From positions 1 to 64,000 of the forward strand of contig NZ_BMOD01000010.1 of the NCBI RefSeq assembly GCF_014646895.1: a stretch of 64,000 bases of DNA. Direction: 5' to 3'. Position numbers and translations under genes: made by a program. The stretch comes from Deinococcus roseus (GTDB lineage Bacteria; Deinococcota; Deinococci; Deinococcales; Deinococcaceae). The notes beneath the pieces were generated by a model. It ran no database searches, was not told where the DNA came from, and saw only the letters and a program-made list of their open reading frames with translations. Shown piece by piece: positions 26,117-33,840 of the stretch (positions within the stretch are counted from its first letter, which is position 1; the number at the start of each line of letters is the position of its first letter).

Positions 26117-27370
26117 CTAAGGATTCAACCCCGCATCCAGCACATTCAGCAGGCTGCCACCGTCCTGGCTGAGTTCCCAGAACATGGCACCGCCCAGACC
26201 CATTTTCTTGATGAAGGCCACCTTGTCTTTGATGGTGTCCGGGTCATCGTAGGCCACAAAATTCAGGTCTTTTTTGCTGTACAGCCACACGGTTTTGGTC
26301 TGGCGGTCGCGGTATTTGCGGTAATTGGGGTTCATTTCCAGTTTCAGGATGTCCGAGTAACTGAGGATGCCGGTTTCACCCAGGGTTCCGGGGGCTCCTC
26401 CGGTGGTGGGCTGGTAGAGGCCGTTGCCTTCAGAACCCACCTCTTTGAAGGTGTAGCCGTAGAATGGCACCCCGACCACGATCTGTCTGGGGTCCACACC
26501 CAGGCCAATCACGGTTTTGACGGTGTTTTCCACGCTGTTGGTGTCTCCTGCGGGCTCTTTGCCAGAGGCGAACAGTGAGCTGTGGTGGTTGGTGGTTCTG
26601 TCCCAGCTTCCGTGGAAGTCGTAGGTCATCAGGTTGATGAAGTCCAGCACGTTGGCAAGGTTGGCAGTTTCCATGTGCTGGGTCAGGATGGTGGGGCTGG
26701 CACTGGCAGCAATGGAAAGCTGGTATTCCTGTCCGGTGCTGACCGAGACCTTGTTGAGCGCCTGACGGAATTCTTCCATCAGGAGGGTGTAGTTCTGCTT
26801 GTCGCTGGGGTCCACGATGTTGCCCTCATTGCCGACCACCACAGGGTATTCCCAGTCGATGTCGATGCCATCAAAGACGCCCTGACCGTACTGCGGGTCC
26901 ACCCCATCAAACTGCCCCAGGATGAACATGTTCACGCAGGAATCCACAAAAGCCTTGCGGCTTTCCGGGGTGCGGGCCGCCACCGAGAAGTATTTGCTGA
27001 AGGTCCAGCCTCCCACCGAGATCATCACTTTGAGGTTGGGGTGTCTGGCTTTGAGGTGCTTGATGGCGGCAAAGTTGCCTTTGAGGGCTTTTTCTCCTTC
27101 CCCCACCATCCCGAGGTTGCCGTTCTGGATGTCTGCCCAGGGGTCTCCCAGCACGCATTTGCCTTCTGCATTCACGTTGGCGAATGCGTAATTGATGTGG
27201 GTGATCTTGTCTGCTGGAATGTCCTGCACGAAATAATTCTTGCCGTACACGCCCCAGGAGGGGTAGTAGCCCACCACAATGTGCCCGGGGGCCGCAGGAA
27301 GGTTTGCCTCCTGTGCCTGGGCCAGAGAAGCCGTGAGTGCCAGCAGGGCGTAAATCAGGGTCTTTTTCAT
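26117..27370 (-). CDS. Secreted chitinase, glycoside hydrolase family 18
   Basis: 417 residues. MKKTLIYALLALTASLAQA is a signal peptide. The catalytic motif DGIDIDWEYP (DxxDxDxE) carries the acid Glu, and IVVGYYPSWGVYGKNY, VMISVGGWTFSKYF (SxGG), LMTYDFHGSWD and the C-terminal GGAMFWELSQD complete the GH18 barrel. It cleaves beta-1,4-linked GlcNAc polymers outside the cytoplasm by substrate-assisted catalysis. There is no separate chitin-binding module. The operator-like dyads at 27434-27483 suggest control by a GntR-type regulator sensing amino sugars. Confidence 0.94.
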   Translation of the reverse strand: MKKTLIYALLALTASLAQAQEANLPAAPGHIVVGYYPSWGVYGKNYFVQDIPADKITHINYAFANVNAEGKCVLGDPWADIQNGNLGMVGEGEKALKGNFAAIKHLKARHPNLKVMISVGGWTFSKYFSVAARTPESRKAFVDSCVNMFILGQFDGVDPQYGQGVFDGIDIDWEYPVVVGNEGNIVDPSDKQNYTLLMEEFRQALNKVSVSTGQEYQLSIAASASPTILTQHMETANLANVLDFINLMTYDFHGSWDRTTNHHSSLFASGKEPAGDTNSVENTVKTVIGLGVDPRQIVVGVPFYGYTFKEVGSEGNGLYQPTTGGAPGTLGETGILSYSDILKLEMNPNYRKYRDRQTKTVWLYSKKDLNFVAYDDPDTIKDKVAFIKKMGLGGAMFWELSQDGGSLLNVLDAGLNP

Positions 27371-27433
27371 GAAATCCTTTCAGCGCGTGGATGGTGCAGG
27401 GAAATGGCGCGTTCAATGGTGATTGAAGCAATA

Positions 27434-27483
27434 ATACCAATTAAATACCAAATAGGCAAAATGTTGGAATTGGTATGATACCA
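27434..27483. promoter_or_regulatory. GntR/NagR-like operator cluster upstream of the chitinase gene
   Basis: Direct copies ATACCAA (27434-27440 and 27445-27451) sit 11 bp apart, followed by the perfect odd palindrome TGGTATGATACCA (27471-27483). The TTGGTAT half-site resembles NagR/DasR-type sites controlling chitin and GlcNAc genes in other bacteria. On the chitinase strand the first pair overlaps the likely promoter. Confidence 0.55.
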
Positions 27484-27496
27484 TTTGTGAGGTTAC

Positions 27497-27623
27497 GCCG
27501 AGAGCCGAGAGCCGAGCTTATGATGCTTTGGCAAAAGCCACAGGTCAAATGCTGACCGCTGACCGCTGATGGCTGAAAGTGGATGGCTTTTTGCCCTCGG
27601 CCCTCGGCCCTGCGCCCCCGGCA
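27497..27623. repeat. Dispersed repeat family 1, copy A
   Basis: Nearly identical to 44492-44605. Both start with GCCGAGAGCCGAGAGCC, share TATGATGCTTTGGCAAAAGCC and end with CCTCGGCCCTGCGCCCCCGG. The ends are inverted GAGAGCC/CTCGGCCC-type arrays, and GGCAAAAGCC / GGCTTTTTGCC form an inner stem. It lies just upstream of hisF. Confidence 0.85.
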
Positions 27624-27668
27624 CCCAAGATGCATACGCAAAATCCTTTACTCCCCTCCCCCGTCCCG

Positions 27669-27681
27669 TACAATGACTGCT
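27669..27681 (+). promoter_or_regulatory. Leaderless promoter of hisF
   Basis: TACAAT (27669-27674) ends 7 nt before GTG 27682. It also overlaps the ATG at 27673, which therefore could not be on the message. Confidence 0.6.
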
Positions 27682-28455
27682 GTGATTACCAAGCGCATCA
27701 TCCCGTGTCTGGATGTCCAGAATGGCCGGGTGGTCAAGAACGTCAAATTCTTTGAAAACCACCGAGATGCCGGAAACCCCCTCCTGCTTGCCCAGAAATA
27801 CGAACACGAACAGGCCGATGAACTGGTCTTTTACGACATCACCGCCAGCCATGAAGGCCGCAAACTGATGCTGGAAGTGGCCCGTGATGTGGCCGAGAGC
27901 GTGATGATGCCCCTCACCATCGGGGGTGGCGTCAACAGCGTGGAGGATTTCAGGAATTTGCTGCTCTCAGGGGCAGACAAGATTTCGGTGAATTCCAGTG
28001 CCATTCGCAACCCTGACCTGATCCGGGCCGCCAGCGATCACTTTGGAGCCCAGTGTGTGGTGCTGTCCATCGATGCCAAGAAAAGGCCTGATGGCACGGG
28101 CTGGAATGTGCACCTGAACGGTGGCCGTGTGGACACTGGCATCGACCTGCTGGAGTGGGTCCAGAAAGGCCAGGAACTGGGCGCGGGCGAAATCGTGCTG
28201 AACGTGATGGACGCAGACGGCACCCAGTCCGGCTTCGATCTGGTGGCCACCCGCACGGTCAAAGAGCATGTGGATGTTCCGGTGGTGGCTTCGGGCGGTG
28301 CAGGCAAACTGGAAGACTTTTACGATGTGCTGACCGAGGGCAAAGCAGATGCTGCTCTGGCGGCCAGTGTGTTTCACTTTGGGATGCTGACGGTCCGGGA
28401 GGTCAAGGATTACCTGACCGGACGGGGCATTCAGGTGAGGGGATTTGTCGAATGA
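27682..28455 (+). CDS. hisF: Imidazole glycerol phosphate synthase, cyclase subunit HisF
   Basis: 257 residues, a (beta/alpha)8 barrel. The half-barrel signatures are visible: KRIIPCLDVQNGRVVKNV with the catalytic Asp, LTIGGGVNSVEDFRNLL, SIDAKK, and MDADGTQSGFDL with the second catalytic Asp. With HisH it makes imidazole glycerol phosphate and AICAR in histidine synthesis. I place the start at GTG 27682 (MITKRIIPCLD, the usual N-terminus), 7 nt after a TACAAT box; ATG 27673 would add three residues. hisIE overlaps its stop by 4 bases. Confidence 0.94.
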   Translation: MITKRIIPCLDVQNGRVVKNVKFFENHRDAGNPLLLAQKYEHEQADELVFYDITASHEGRKLMLEVARDVAESVMMPLTIGGGVNSVEDFRNLLLSGADKISVNSSAIRNPDLIRAASDHFGAQCVVLSIDAKKRPDGTGWNVHLNGGRVDTGIDLLEWVQKGQELGAGEIVLNVMDADGTQSGFDLVATRTVKEHVDVPVVASGGAGKLEDFYDVLTEGKADAALAASVFHFGMLTVREVKDYLTGRGIQVRGFVE

Positions 28456-29102
28456 ATCTGACTGAACTGAAATACAACGAAGATGGTCTGGTGCCTGTGG
28501 TCACCCAGGATGCCAGAAGCGGCGAGGTACTGATGCTGGCCTGGGCCAACCAGGAAGCCCTGGAACACACCCTGACCCACAAAGAAGGCACCTATTTTTC
28601 CAGAAGCCGCCAGGAACTGTGGATCAAGGGCAAAACCAGTGGTCACACCCAGAAGGTGCTGGGGGTGCGCTACGACTGTGACAGTGACGCTGTGCTGTAT
28701 CTGGTGGAGCAGCAAGGTCCAGCCTGCCACACCGGCAAGCAGTCATGCTTCCACAATCCCCTGCTGGAAGAAGAGGGGCACACCCAGCTGGGTTTCGTGG
28801 TCAGCGAGGTGTACAAAACCATTCTGGACCGCATTGAGCACCAGCCTGAGGGGTCTTATGTGACCACCATGCACAAAGCTGGTCTGGACCGCATCCTCAA
28901 GAAGATTCCTGAAGAGGCCGGAGAGGTCCTGCTGGCTGCCAAAAACAACGACGTGGCAGAACTGGCCACCGAAACCGCAGACCTGCTCTTTCACACCCTC
29001 TTTGTGATGGCAGAACTGGGTGTGAAGCCAGAGGACATTGCTGGTGTGCTTTCCAAACGCATGGGGAAAAGTGGCCTGAGGGGTCCCAAAGCAGTGGGCT
29101 GA
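28452..29102 (+). CDS. hisIE: Bifunctional phosphoribosyl-AMP cyclohydrolase / phosphoribosyl-ATP pyrophosphatase HisIE
   Basis: 216 residues. The HisI half (1-115) has VLMLAWANQEAL, WIKGKTSGHTQKV, VRYDCDSDA and the metal-binding Cys in GPACHTGKQSCF. The HisE half (about 120-216) has KIPEEAGEVLLAAKN and ETADLLFHTLFVM with the acidic metal ligands. It catalyses steps two and three of histidine synthesis. ATG 28452 overlaps the hisF stop, so it is translationally coupled. Transcription ends at the 44-bp palindrome that follows. Confidence 0.95.
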   Translation: MNLTELKYNEDGLVPVVTQDARSGEVLMLAWANQEALEHTLTHKEGTYFSRSRQELWIKGKTSGHTQKVLGVRYDCDSDAVLYLVEQQGPACHTGKQSCFHNPLLEEEGHTQLGFVVSEVYKTILDRIEHQPEGSYVTTMHKAGLDRILKKIPEEAGEVLLAAKNNDVAELATETADLLFHTLFVMAELGVKPEDIAGVLSKRMGKSGLRGPKAVG

Positions 29103-29117
29103 TCTTGACCGACCTCT

Positions 29118-29161
29118 CCAAAAGAAAGAATCCCGGGACGTCCCGGGATTCTTTCTTTTGG
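29118..29161. terminator. Perfect 44-bp palindrome, bidirectional terminator
   Basis: Each 22-base arm is an exact reverse complement of the other with no unpaired centre (CCAAAAGAAAG... GGGAC|GTCCC ...CTTTCTTTTGG). It lies between the convergent hisIE and lipoprotein genes and gives a T-rich tail on both strands. Confidence 0.88.
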
Positions 29162-29163
29162 GT

Positions 29164-29799
29164 TCACTTGAGTTCGTCGTACACCACGCACAGATCCAGC
29201 TTGCCGGATTTGAAGTTTTTGTCCACATGCACGAACACAGAGTTGTAATCGGTTTCGCCCATGTACTGGAAAGAATAGAGGATCGAGTGGAAGAAGAATT
29301 GGGTTTCTGGATCTTTTTCCGTGAGGTAGCGCAGGGTGATCCCGGTGTACCCCCGGGCCATGGAGTCGTTTTGCACCTGTTTGAGGTAAGACACCATGTT
29401 CTGGTCTGAAAGCACATAATATTCGTAGCGGGTGTTATAGCGGGTGTTGTCGATTTCTTCTTCTGGGTCTGTGTTTTTGTCTTGCTCGTTTTCGATTTTT
29501 TCTTTGTTCTTTTCGATCACTTCTTCTGAGCTGTGCATGGCATCACAGTTGCTGGCCACCGGAGCCCGTCCCACGGGAATGCCCATGATCTCTTTGAGGT
29601 CGATCAGGGCAGTGAGGCGGGAAAGCTCCTCAGGATTGCTCTGGGTGGGTTTTTTCACTGTGGGGCTCAAAATGTCCATCACACTTGAGTGGTAAACCCG
29701 ACCGGTGGGGGTGGATTCAAAAGTGGAGTTGTAGGTGTAGGTGTTCTGGGGGGCACAGCCCACCAGCAGGATCCCAAGCATCCAGGCATATCTTTTCAT
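29164..29799 (-). CDS. Predicted lipoprotein of unknown function
   Basis: 211 residues. MKRYAWMLGILLVGCAPQN is a lipoprotein signal with lipobox LVGC. GGAGGAAAA precedes the ATG, which rules out longer frames reaching 30003. The central part (about residues 90-125) is Glu/Lys/Asn-rich and likely disordered (VIEKNKEKIENEQDKN); the C-terminal part alternates polar and aromatic residues as in a beta-rich domain. No family is recognised. Its stop lies 3 bases from the palindromic terminator. Confidence 0.75.
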   Translation of the reverse strand: MKRYAWMLGILLVGCAPQNTYTYNSTFESTPTGRVYHSSVMDILSPTVKKPTQSNPEELSRLTALIDLKEIMGIPVGRAPVASNCDAMHSSEEVIEKNKEKIENEQDKNTDPEEEIDNTRYNTRYEYYVLSDQNMVSYLKQVQNDSMARGYTGITLRYLTEKDPETQFFFHSILYSFQYMGETDYNSVFVHVDKNFKSGKLDLCVVYDELK

Positions 29800-30035
29800 T
29801 TTTCCTCCGAAACCATCATTTGACCATGACTGCTGCCACATCATTCGGGCTTCAGAATGAATTTTACATGAATGCCTGCTGAAGTTAAAGTGAAATGCAT
29901 CTTCATGAAGCAAAGAAATATTTGTACGAACAGAAGACAAAGAAAGGCCTTGCAAGACAGTTTTTTTCTGTTTTTTGCCCAGAAGTTCTGTTGTACTGAA
30001 CAAATTTCACTCTGGTAAACCGAAAAACAGGTAAA
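29800..30035. other. Divergent intergenic region, lipoprotein/glpX
   Basis: No gene is seen. The region is T-rich and carries the promoters of both neighbours; the minus-strand ribosome site of the lipoprotein gene is at its left edge. Confidence 0.5.
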
Positions 30036-30060
30036 ACAGTGTAGTACACTACAACACTGT
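30036..30060. promoter_or_regulatory. Operator-like dyad upstream of glpX
   Basis: ACAGTGT (30036-30042) and ACACTGT (30054-30060) are perfect inverted arms, and TGTAGT-AC-ACTACA (30040-30053) is a second overlapping dyad. It is about 40 bp from the glpX start, the right place for a TetR- or GntR-type regulator. The regulator is not identifiable here. Confidence 0.5.
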
Positions 30061-30099
30061 AAACCAATTGAACCCTTTCCACATGTTACAAAGCCATGT

Positions 30100-31071
30100 A
30101 TGGAACGTGCTCTTGTACTGGAAACCGTGCGTGTCACCGAACAGGCCGCCCTCGCTGCCAGCCGCCTGATTGGCAAAGGAGACAAAAATGCAGTGGATGC
30201 TGCTGGCACAGACGCCATGCGTCAGGTGCTCAATGAACTGGACATCGATGGCACCGTGGTGATCGGTGAGGGGGAAATGGACGAGGCCCCCATGCTCTAC
30301 ATCGGGGAAAACCTGGGCCAGAAGACCAAACATTCCCACAGGGTGGACATTGCTGTGGATCCCGTAGAGGGCACCGAAGCAGCAGCCAAGGGCCTGCCCA
30401 ATGTGATTGCCGTGATTGCCATGAGCGAAAAAGGCGGTCTGCTGCACGCCCCCGATGTGTACATGGACAAACTGGTGGTTCCGCCTCCAGCCCTCGGGCA
30501 CGTCAATCTGGACTGGCCTGTAGAGGCCAACCTGAAAGCCCTCGCCATGAGCCTGCAGCGCAGCGTGGAAGACCTGCTGATTGTGGTGCTGGACCGTGAA
30601 CGCCACACCCCGCTGATCCAGCAAATCCGTCAGGCTGGAGCCAGGGTCAAGCTGATCAATGCAGGAGATGTGATTGCAGGTCTGGCTGCAGCCATCCGTG
30701 GGACCGGAGTGCACGCCCTGATGGGATGGGGAGGTGCCCCGGAAGGGGTGGTCACTGCAGCCGCCATGAAATGCCTGGGGGCCGAATTCCAGGGCCGTTT
30801 CATCGCAGAGAACGATGAGCAGCGGGAACGCCTGAAGCTGATGGGCGTCTCCACAGAAAAAATCTACAAAACCAACGACCTGGCCCCCGGAGACAACATT
30901 GTTTTCAGTGCCACGGGCATCACCGATGGGGATCTGCTGGAAGGGGTGCGGCCTTTCGGCGGAGGGGCCAGAACCCATTCCATCGTGATGGGACACTCCA
31001 CAAGGGTGGTGCGTTTCATTGATTCCATCCATCTGCAGGACAGCAAAGCCCGTGTGGTGGTGCGGGTTTAA
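30100..31071 (+). CDS. glpX: Fructose-1,6-bisphosphatase class II GlpX
   Basis: 323 residues, the usual length. LVLETVRVTEQAALAASRL, VVIGEGEMDEAPML, the metal-binding DIAVDPVEGTEAAAKG and GWGGAPEGVVTAAAMK are diagnostic. It hydrolyses fructose-1,6-bisphosphate in gluconeogenesis, lithium-sensitive in homologues. Start ATG 30100 has TACAAA (30087-30092) 7 nt upstream and no ribosome site, again suggesting a leaderless mRNA. An operator-like dyad lies upstream. Confidence 0.94.
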   Translation: MERALVLETVRVTEQAALAASRLIGKGDKNAVDAAGTDAMRQVLNELDIDGTVVIGEGEMDEAPMLYIGENLGQKTKHSHRVDIAVDPVEGTEAAAKGLPNVIAVIAMSEKGGLLHAPDVYMDKLVVPPPALGHVNLDWPVEANLKALAMSLQRSVEDLLIVVLDRERHTPLIQQIRQAGARVKLINAGDVIAGLAAAIRGTGVHALMGWGGAPEGVVTAAAMKCLGAEFQGRFIAENDEQRERLKLMGVSTEKIYKTNDLAPGDNIVFSATGITDGDLLEGVRPFGGGARTHSIVMGHSTRVVRFIDSIHLQDSKARVVVRV

Positions 31072-31114
31072 AAGCTTCATCGAAACCTGCAGAGGGAACG
31101 TGCCGTTTTGGGAA

Positions 31115-31150
31115 GTGGACAGTTCACAGTTGACAGTTCACAGCAAACAG
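31115..31150. repeat. Dispersed AGTTCACAGTTGACAGTTCACAG repeat
   Basis: Reverse-orientation copy of the AACTGTGAACTGTAAACTG words at 36005 and 10081, placed between the convergent glpX and M48 genes. Confidence 0.6.
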
Positions 31151-31170
31151 AAAATTTCCCCTGCAGAGGA

Positions 31171-32190
31171 TCAGGGCTTCATTTGCTGCAGCATTTTCAG
31201 GCGTTCTTGCACTCCAGGATGGGTGGAAAGCAAAGTGGTGCTTTCAGAACCCTCATGGTCTTCAATCAGCCTCTGCAGCATGTCCTGCAGGGGCTTTGTT
31301 CCCCAGCCACGGGCCAGCATGTATTTCCCTGCAGTCTGGTCTGCTTCGGCTTCAAAACCCCTGGAGTAACCGTTCTGGATCAGCAGAGCAGGCACAGAAG
31401 CTGCCAGGGACGTGGGAGAAACCACATCTCCCAGGGCCACCGAGATCATGAAGAACACCCCCAGGCTCTGGTAAATGCTTTTCAGACCATGGCGGTGAAT
31501 CACATGTCCCACCTCATGGGCCAGCACCCCCAGGATTTCCCTGTCGTTTCTGGCCAGTTTGATCAGGTCATCGGTGATCACAATGTTCCCTGAAGGCAAA
31601 GCGAATGCATTGGCTCCCAGTTCTGAACTCTGGTAAAAGTGCAGTTCATAGGGGTAATTTTCTCCAATGTCCTGCACCACTTTCTGGAATTCAGAGCGGA
31701 TTTTTTGCTGGCGTGATTCTGGTATTGCGGAAGGTTGCAGGTACTGGCGGTCCAGCAATTTCAGGGCATTGTCGCTCACAGTGACCAGCACAGAAATGGA
31801 GGTCACTTCTGCAGCTTTCTGCGCCACCACTGGAAGGCCGAACCTGAAAAATCCCAGCAGAAAGACGCCCAGCACCACAAAACCCAGCAGCACCCATTTC
31901 CAGTTGTGCTCTATGGCATGCACCCAGCGCATGCCAGCATTGAGCCCCAGGGCCATTTCAACGCTTTCGATGGCCTGCAGGTCTGCCGTTTCCACACGAC
32001 CCCCATCCTGCAAGTGAAAAATCCGCCGGGTGTTGCCCAGTGGAGGTTGCAACTCCCACCCGCCTTCTGGAATCAACAGGTGCAGGTGCTCTGATTCCAG
32101 CTGCAGGTGCACCCCATTCCAGAAAGCCCGTATGGGGTGGGCCCTGGAGCTTTTGCCATCAAAGTAGGTGGCGGCAAATTCAATGCGCAT
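31171..32190 (-). CDS. M48 family membrane metalloprotease
   Basis: 339 residues. A cytoplasmic N-terminal part is followed by one clear membrane segment (WVLLGFVVLGVFLLGFFRFG, residues about 97-116) and an M48 peptidase domain with the zinc motif ILGVLAHEVGHVIHRHG (HExxH) and third ligand Glu in GFEAEADQTAGKYM. It is probably a quality-control protease of the BepA/HtpX type. It lies 3 bases after the DUF898 gene; M48-DUF898 pairing recurs in other bacteria. Confidence 0.88.
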   Translation of the reverse strand: MRIEFAATYFDGKSSRAHPIRAFWNGVHLQLESEHLHLLIPEGGWELQPPLGNTRRIFHLQDGGRVETADLQAIESVEMALGLNAGMRWVHAIEHNWKWVLLGFVVLGVFLLGFFRFGLPVVAQKAAEVTSISVLVTVSDNALKLLDRQYLQPSAIPESRQQKIRSEFQKVVQDIGENYPYELHFYQSSELGANAFALPSGNIVITDDLIKLARNDREILGVLAHEVGHVIHRHGLKSIYQSLGVFFMISVALGDVVSPTSLAASVPALLIQNGYSRGFEAEADQTAGKYMLARGWGTKPLQDMLQRLIEDHEGSESTTLLSTHPGVQERLKMLQQMKP

Positions 32191-32193
32191 GCT

Positions 32194-33279
32194 TTACAGT
32201 CCGATGTCCAGGTCAAAGAAACCCACTGCGGCATCCCCCAGGGCATTCTCTTCTTCAGAGCCGATTGCAGCAATCTCATCCAGGGCACCCGGAACCGCCA
32301 CCACACCAATGCGGCTCAGCACATACTGCATGTACCTGATTTTGGCCCAGGGGCTCAGCAGTCCCAGAGACACAGCAATGGCCAGGATGTTGACCAGCTG
32401 AATCTTCATCAGGGTCCAGTGGTTGAGCTTGCTGCGGAAACGGATCTGGCCGTCTTTGAGGGTGGTGTTCTCCAGGCTGTAATTCATCAGCTGGGCATAA
32501 ATGTACTGCTGCAGGGCAACCCCACCCAGCAGGGCAATGATGTAAAAGACCCCCATGATGATGTAGGTGCCCACCAGGTCGCTCAGGCCGTCTCCTCCGC
32601 TGTACACCTGACCCATGGCGGCCCCCAGCAGCACCACACCCACCACAATGGAAAAAACAAAACCAATGCCATAAGAGATCAGGTACACCCTCCAGAATGG
32701 AGAGGAGTTGCCTGTGAATCTGGCCTGAGCCGTTCCCAGAGCAACATTGTCCAGCAGGTATCTGCGCTGGTAGAACTGAATCAATGGGAAAATGATGCCC
32801 CCGGTCAATGGCATCAACAGCATCCAGAGCAGGTAATACTTGTAGGCATCCCCTGAGCTGCCCCAGAATTTGAAGCGCACATTGCGGTAGGCAGAATTGC
32901 TGGCCATGAAACGCAGGGATTTGTAGATCAGGTAAGGGTAAATCAAAGCAAAGATGGCCAGAACAGCATACAACCATTTGATCTCGTAATACTGGGCCAG
33001 GAAGTACACCGCTGCCCCTACACCCACCACAATGTTGCCTTTCAGAATGGAAATGGGGTTGCCCAGGTACTCAAAAGACTGCCCATCCAGGCGGGTGTTG
33101 GCGTACAGGTACTGTCTGGCCCGCACTTTGGCCCAGGCGGCATAAATGCCCAGCGTGATGATGCTCAGGAACAGATTGACAATCCAGATCCTGAAGTACT
33201 CATTGGCATTGCCCGTGAATTCAAAACGGTGCAATTTGGGGGTGGCTTGAGTGGGCTTTTCCAGTGTCAATTCATTCAT
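32194..33279 (-). CDS. DUF898 (YjgN-like) membrane protein
   Basis: 361 residues with about six to eight membrane segments. The N-terminal FEFTGNANEYFRIWIVNLFLSIITLGIY, with AWAKVRARQYLYANT right after it, is the DUF898 signature, and the same pattern recurs inside (NVRFKFWGSSGDAYKYYL; STLARFTGNSSPFW-like), indicating internal repeats. The function is unknown. It is cotranscribed with the M48 protease that follows, which suggests a joint envelope role. Confidence 0.88.
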   Translation of the reverse strand: MNELTLEKPTQATPKLHRFEFTGNANEYFRIWIVNLFLSIITLGIYAAWAKVRARQYLYANTRLDGQSFEYLGNPISILKGNIVVGVGAAVYFLAQYYEIKWLYAVLAIFALIYPYLIYKSLRFMASNSAYRNVRFKFWGSSGDAYKYYLLWMLLMPLTGGIIFPLIQFYQRRYLLDNVALGTAQARFTGNSSPFWRVYLISYGIGFVFSIVVGVVLLGAAMGQVYSGGDGLSDLVGTYIIMGVFYIIALLGGVALQQYIYAQLMNYSLENTTLKDGQIRFRSKLNHWTLMKIQLVNILAIAVSLGLLSPWAKIRYMQYVLSRIGVVAVPGALDEIAAIGSEEENALGDAAVGFFDLDIGL

Positions 33280-33365
33280 TTCACATTCACCTCATTTGAG
33301 TGTAACAAAGCCTTGCAAAATTGGTGTAAAAAAATTTGACATGCAGCACCAGCTTCAGCTTGCAG

Positions 33366-33377
33366 TATAGTCATGAA
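33366..33377 (+). promoter_or_regulatory. Leaderless promoter of acpS
   Basis: TATAGT (33366-33371) ends 6 nt before GTG 33378. The ATG at 33373 opens a frame that stops after two codons. A TTGACA (33336-33341) lies 24 bp upstream, too far to be a standard partner. Confidence 0.6.
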
Positions 33378-33782
33378 GTGATTGTTGCCATTGGAACCGA
33401 CCTGATCGAAATCCACCGCATCCGCAAGGTGCTGGAGCGGGAAGGCGAACACTTCCTGCACAAGATTTTCACCCCTGAAGAACTGGCCTACTGCCTGAAA
33501 ATGGCCGATCCAGTGCCCTCTCTGGCCGCCCGTTTTGCCGCCAAAGAAGCCTTCCAGAAAACCTGGTTTGAGGGGCACAGCTGGCAGGACGTGTGGGTGG
33601 TGCGGGATGAAACCCCACAGGAACCATTCCCTTTCTCCCGCCCATACCTGAAATTCAGTCCTGAAGTGCAAAAAAACATGCAGGCAAACCACTGGGTGGC
33701 CCACCTGTCCCTGACCCACACCAAGGAACATGCCCAGGCTGTGGTGGTGCTGGAAAAACTGGAGCAGCCACATGAACAGTAA
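33378..33782 (+). CDS. acpS: Holo-[acyl-carrier-protein] synthase AcpS
   Basis: 134 residues. MIVAIGTDLIEIHRI supplies the Mg-binding Asp, RFAAKEAFQKTWF the conserved Glu/Lys, and HLSLTHTKEHAQAVVVLE the C-terminal signature. It transfers 4'-phosphopantetheine from CoA to acyl carrier protein. GTG 33378 is the only start giving the family N-terminus and fits the leaderless promoter; the frame upstream has 14 residues unlike the family. Confidence 0.92.
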   Translation: MIVAIGTDLIEIHRIRKVLEREGEHFLHKIFTPEELAYCLKMADPVPSLAARFAAKEAFQKTWFEGHSWQDVWVVRDETPQEPFPFSRPYLKFSPEVQKNMQANHWVAHLSLTHTKEHAQAVVVLEKLEQPHEQ

Positions 33783-33786
33783 AAAC

Positions 33787-33840
33787 GCCTGTTGCAAAGA
33801 CTGACGTTTGGCATGCAAACCTTTCAGCGTTGCAACAGGC
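33787..33840. terminator. Nested inverted repeat between acpS and rlmD-like gene
   Basis: GCCTGTTGCAA (33787-33797) pairs with TTGCAACAGGC (33830-33840), and GTTTG/CAAAC (33806-33820) pair inside the loop. The right arm overlaps the end of the rlmD-like gene. It may act as terminator for one or both convergent genes. Confidence 0.5.

Noticed and set aside
27441..27641. Minus-strand frames rich in RRAEGRGQKA (also at 44276 and 23454)
   Set aside because: These are translations of dispersed repeats, seen in several genomes as spurious peptides.
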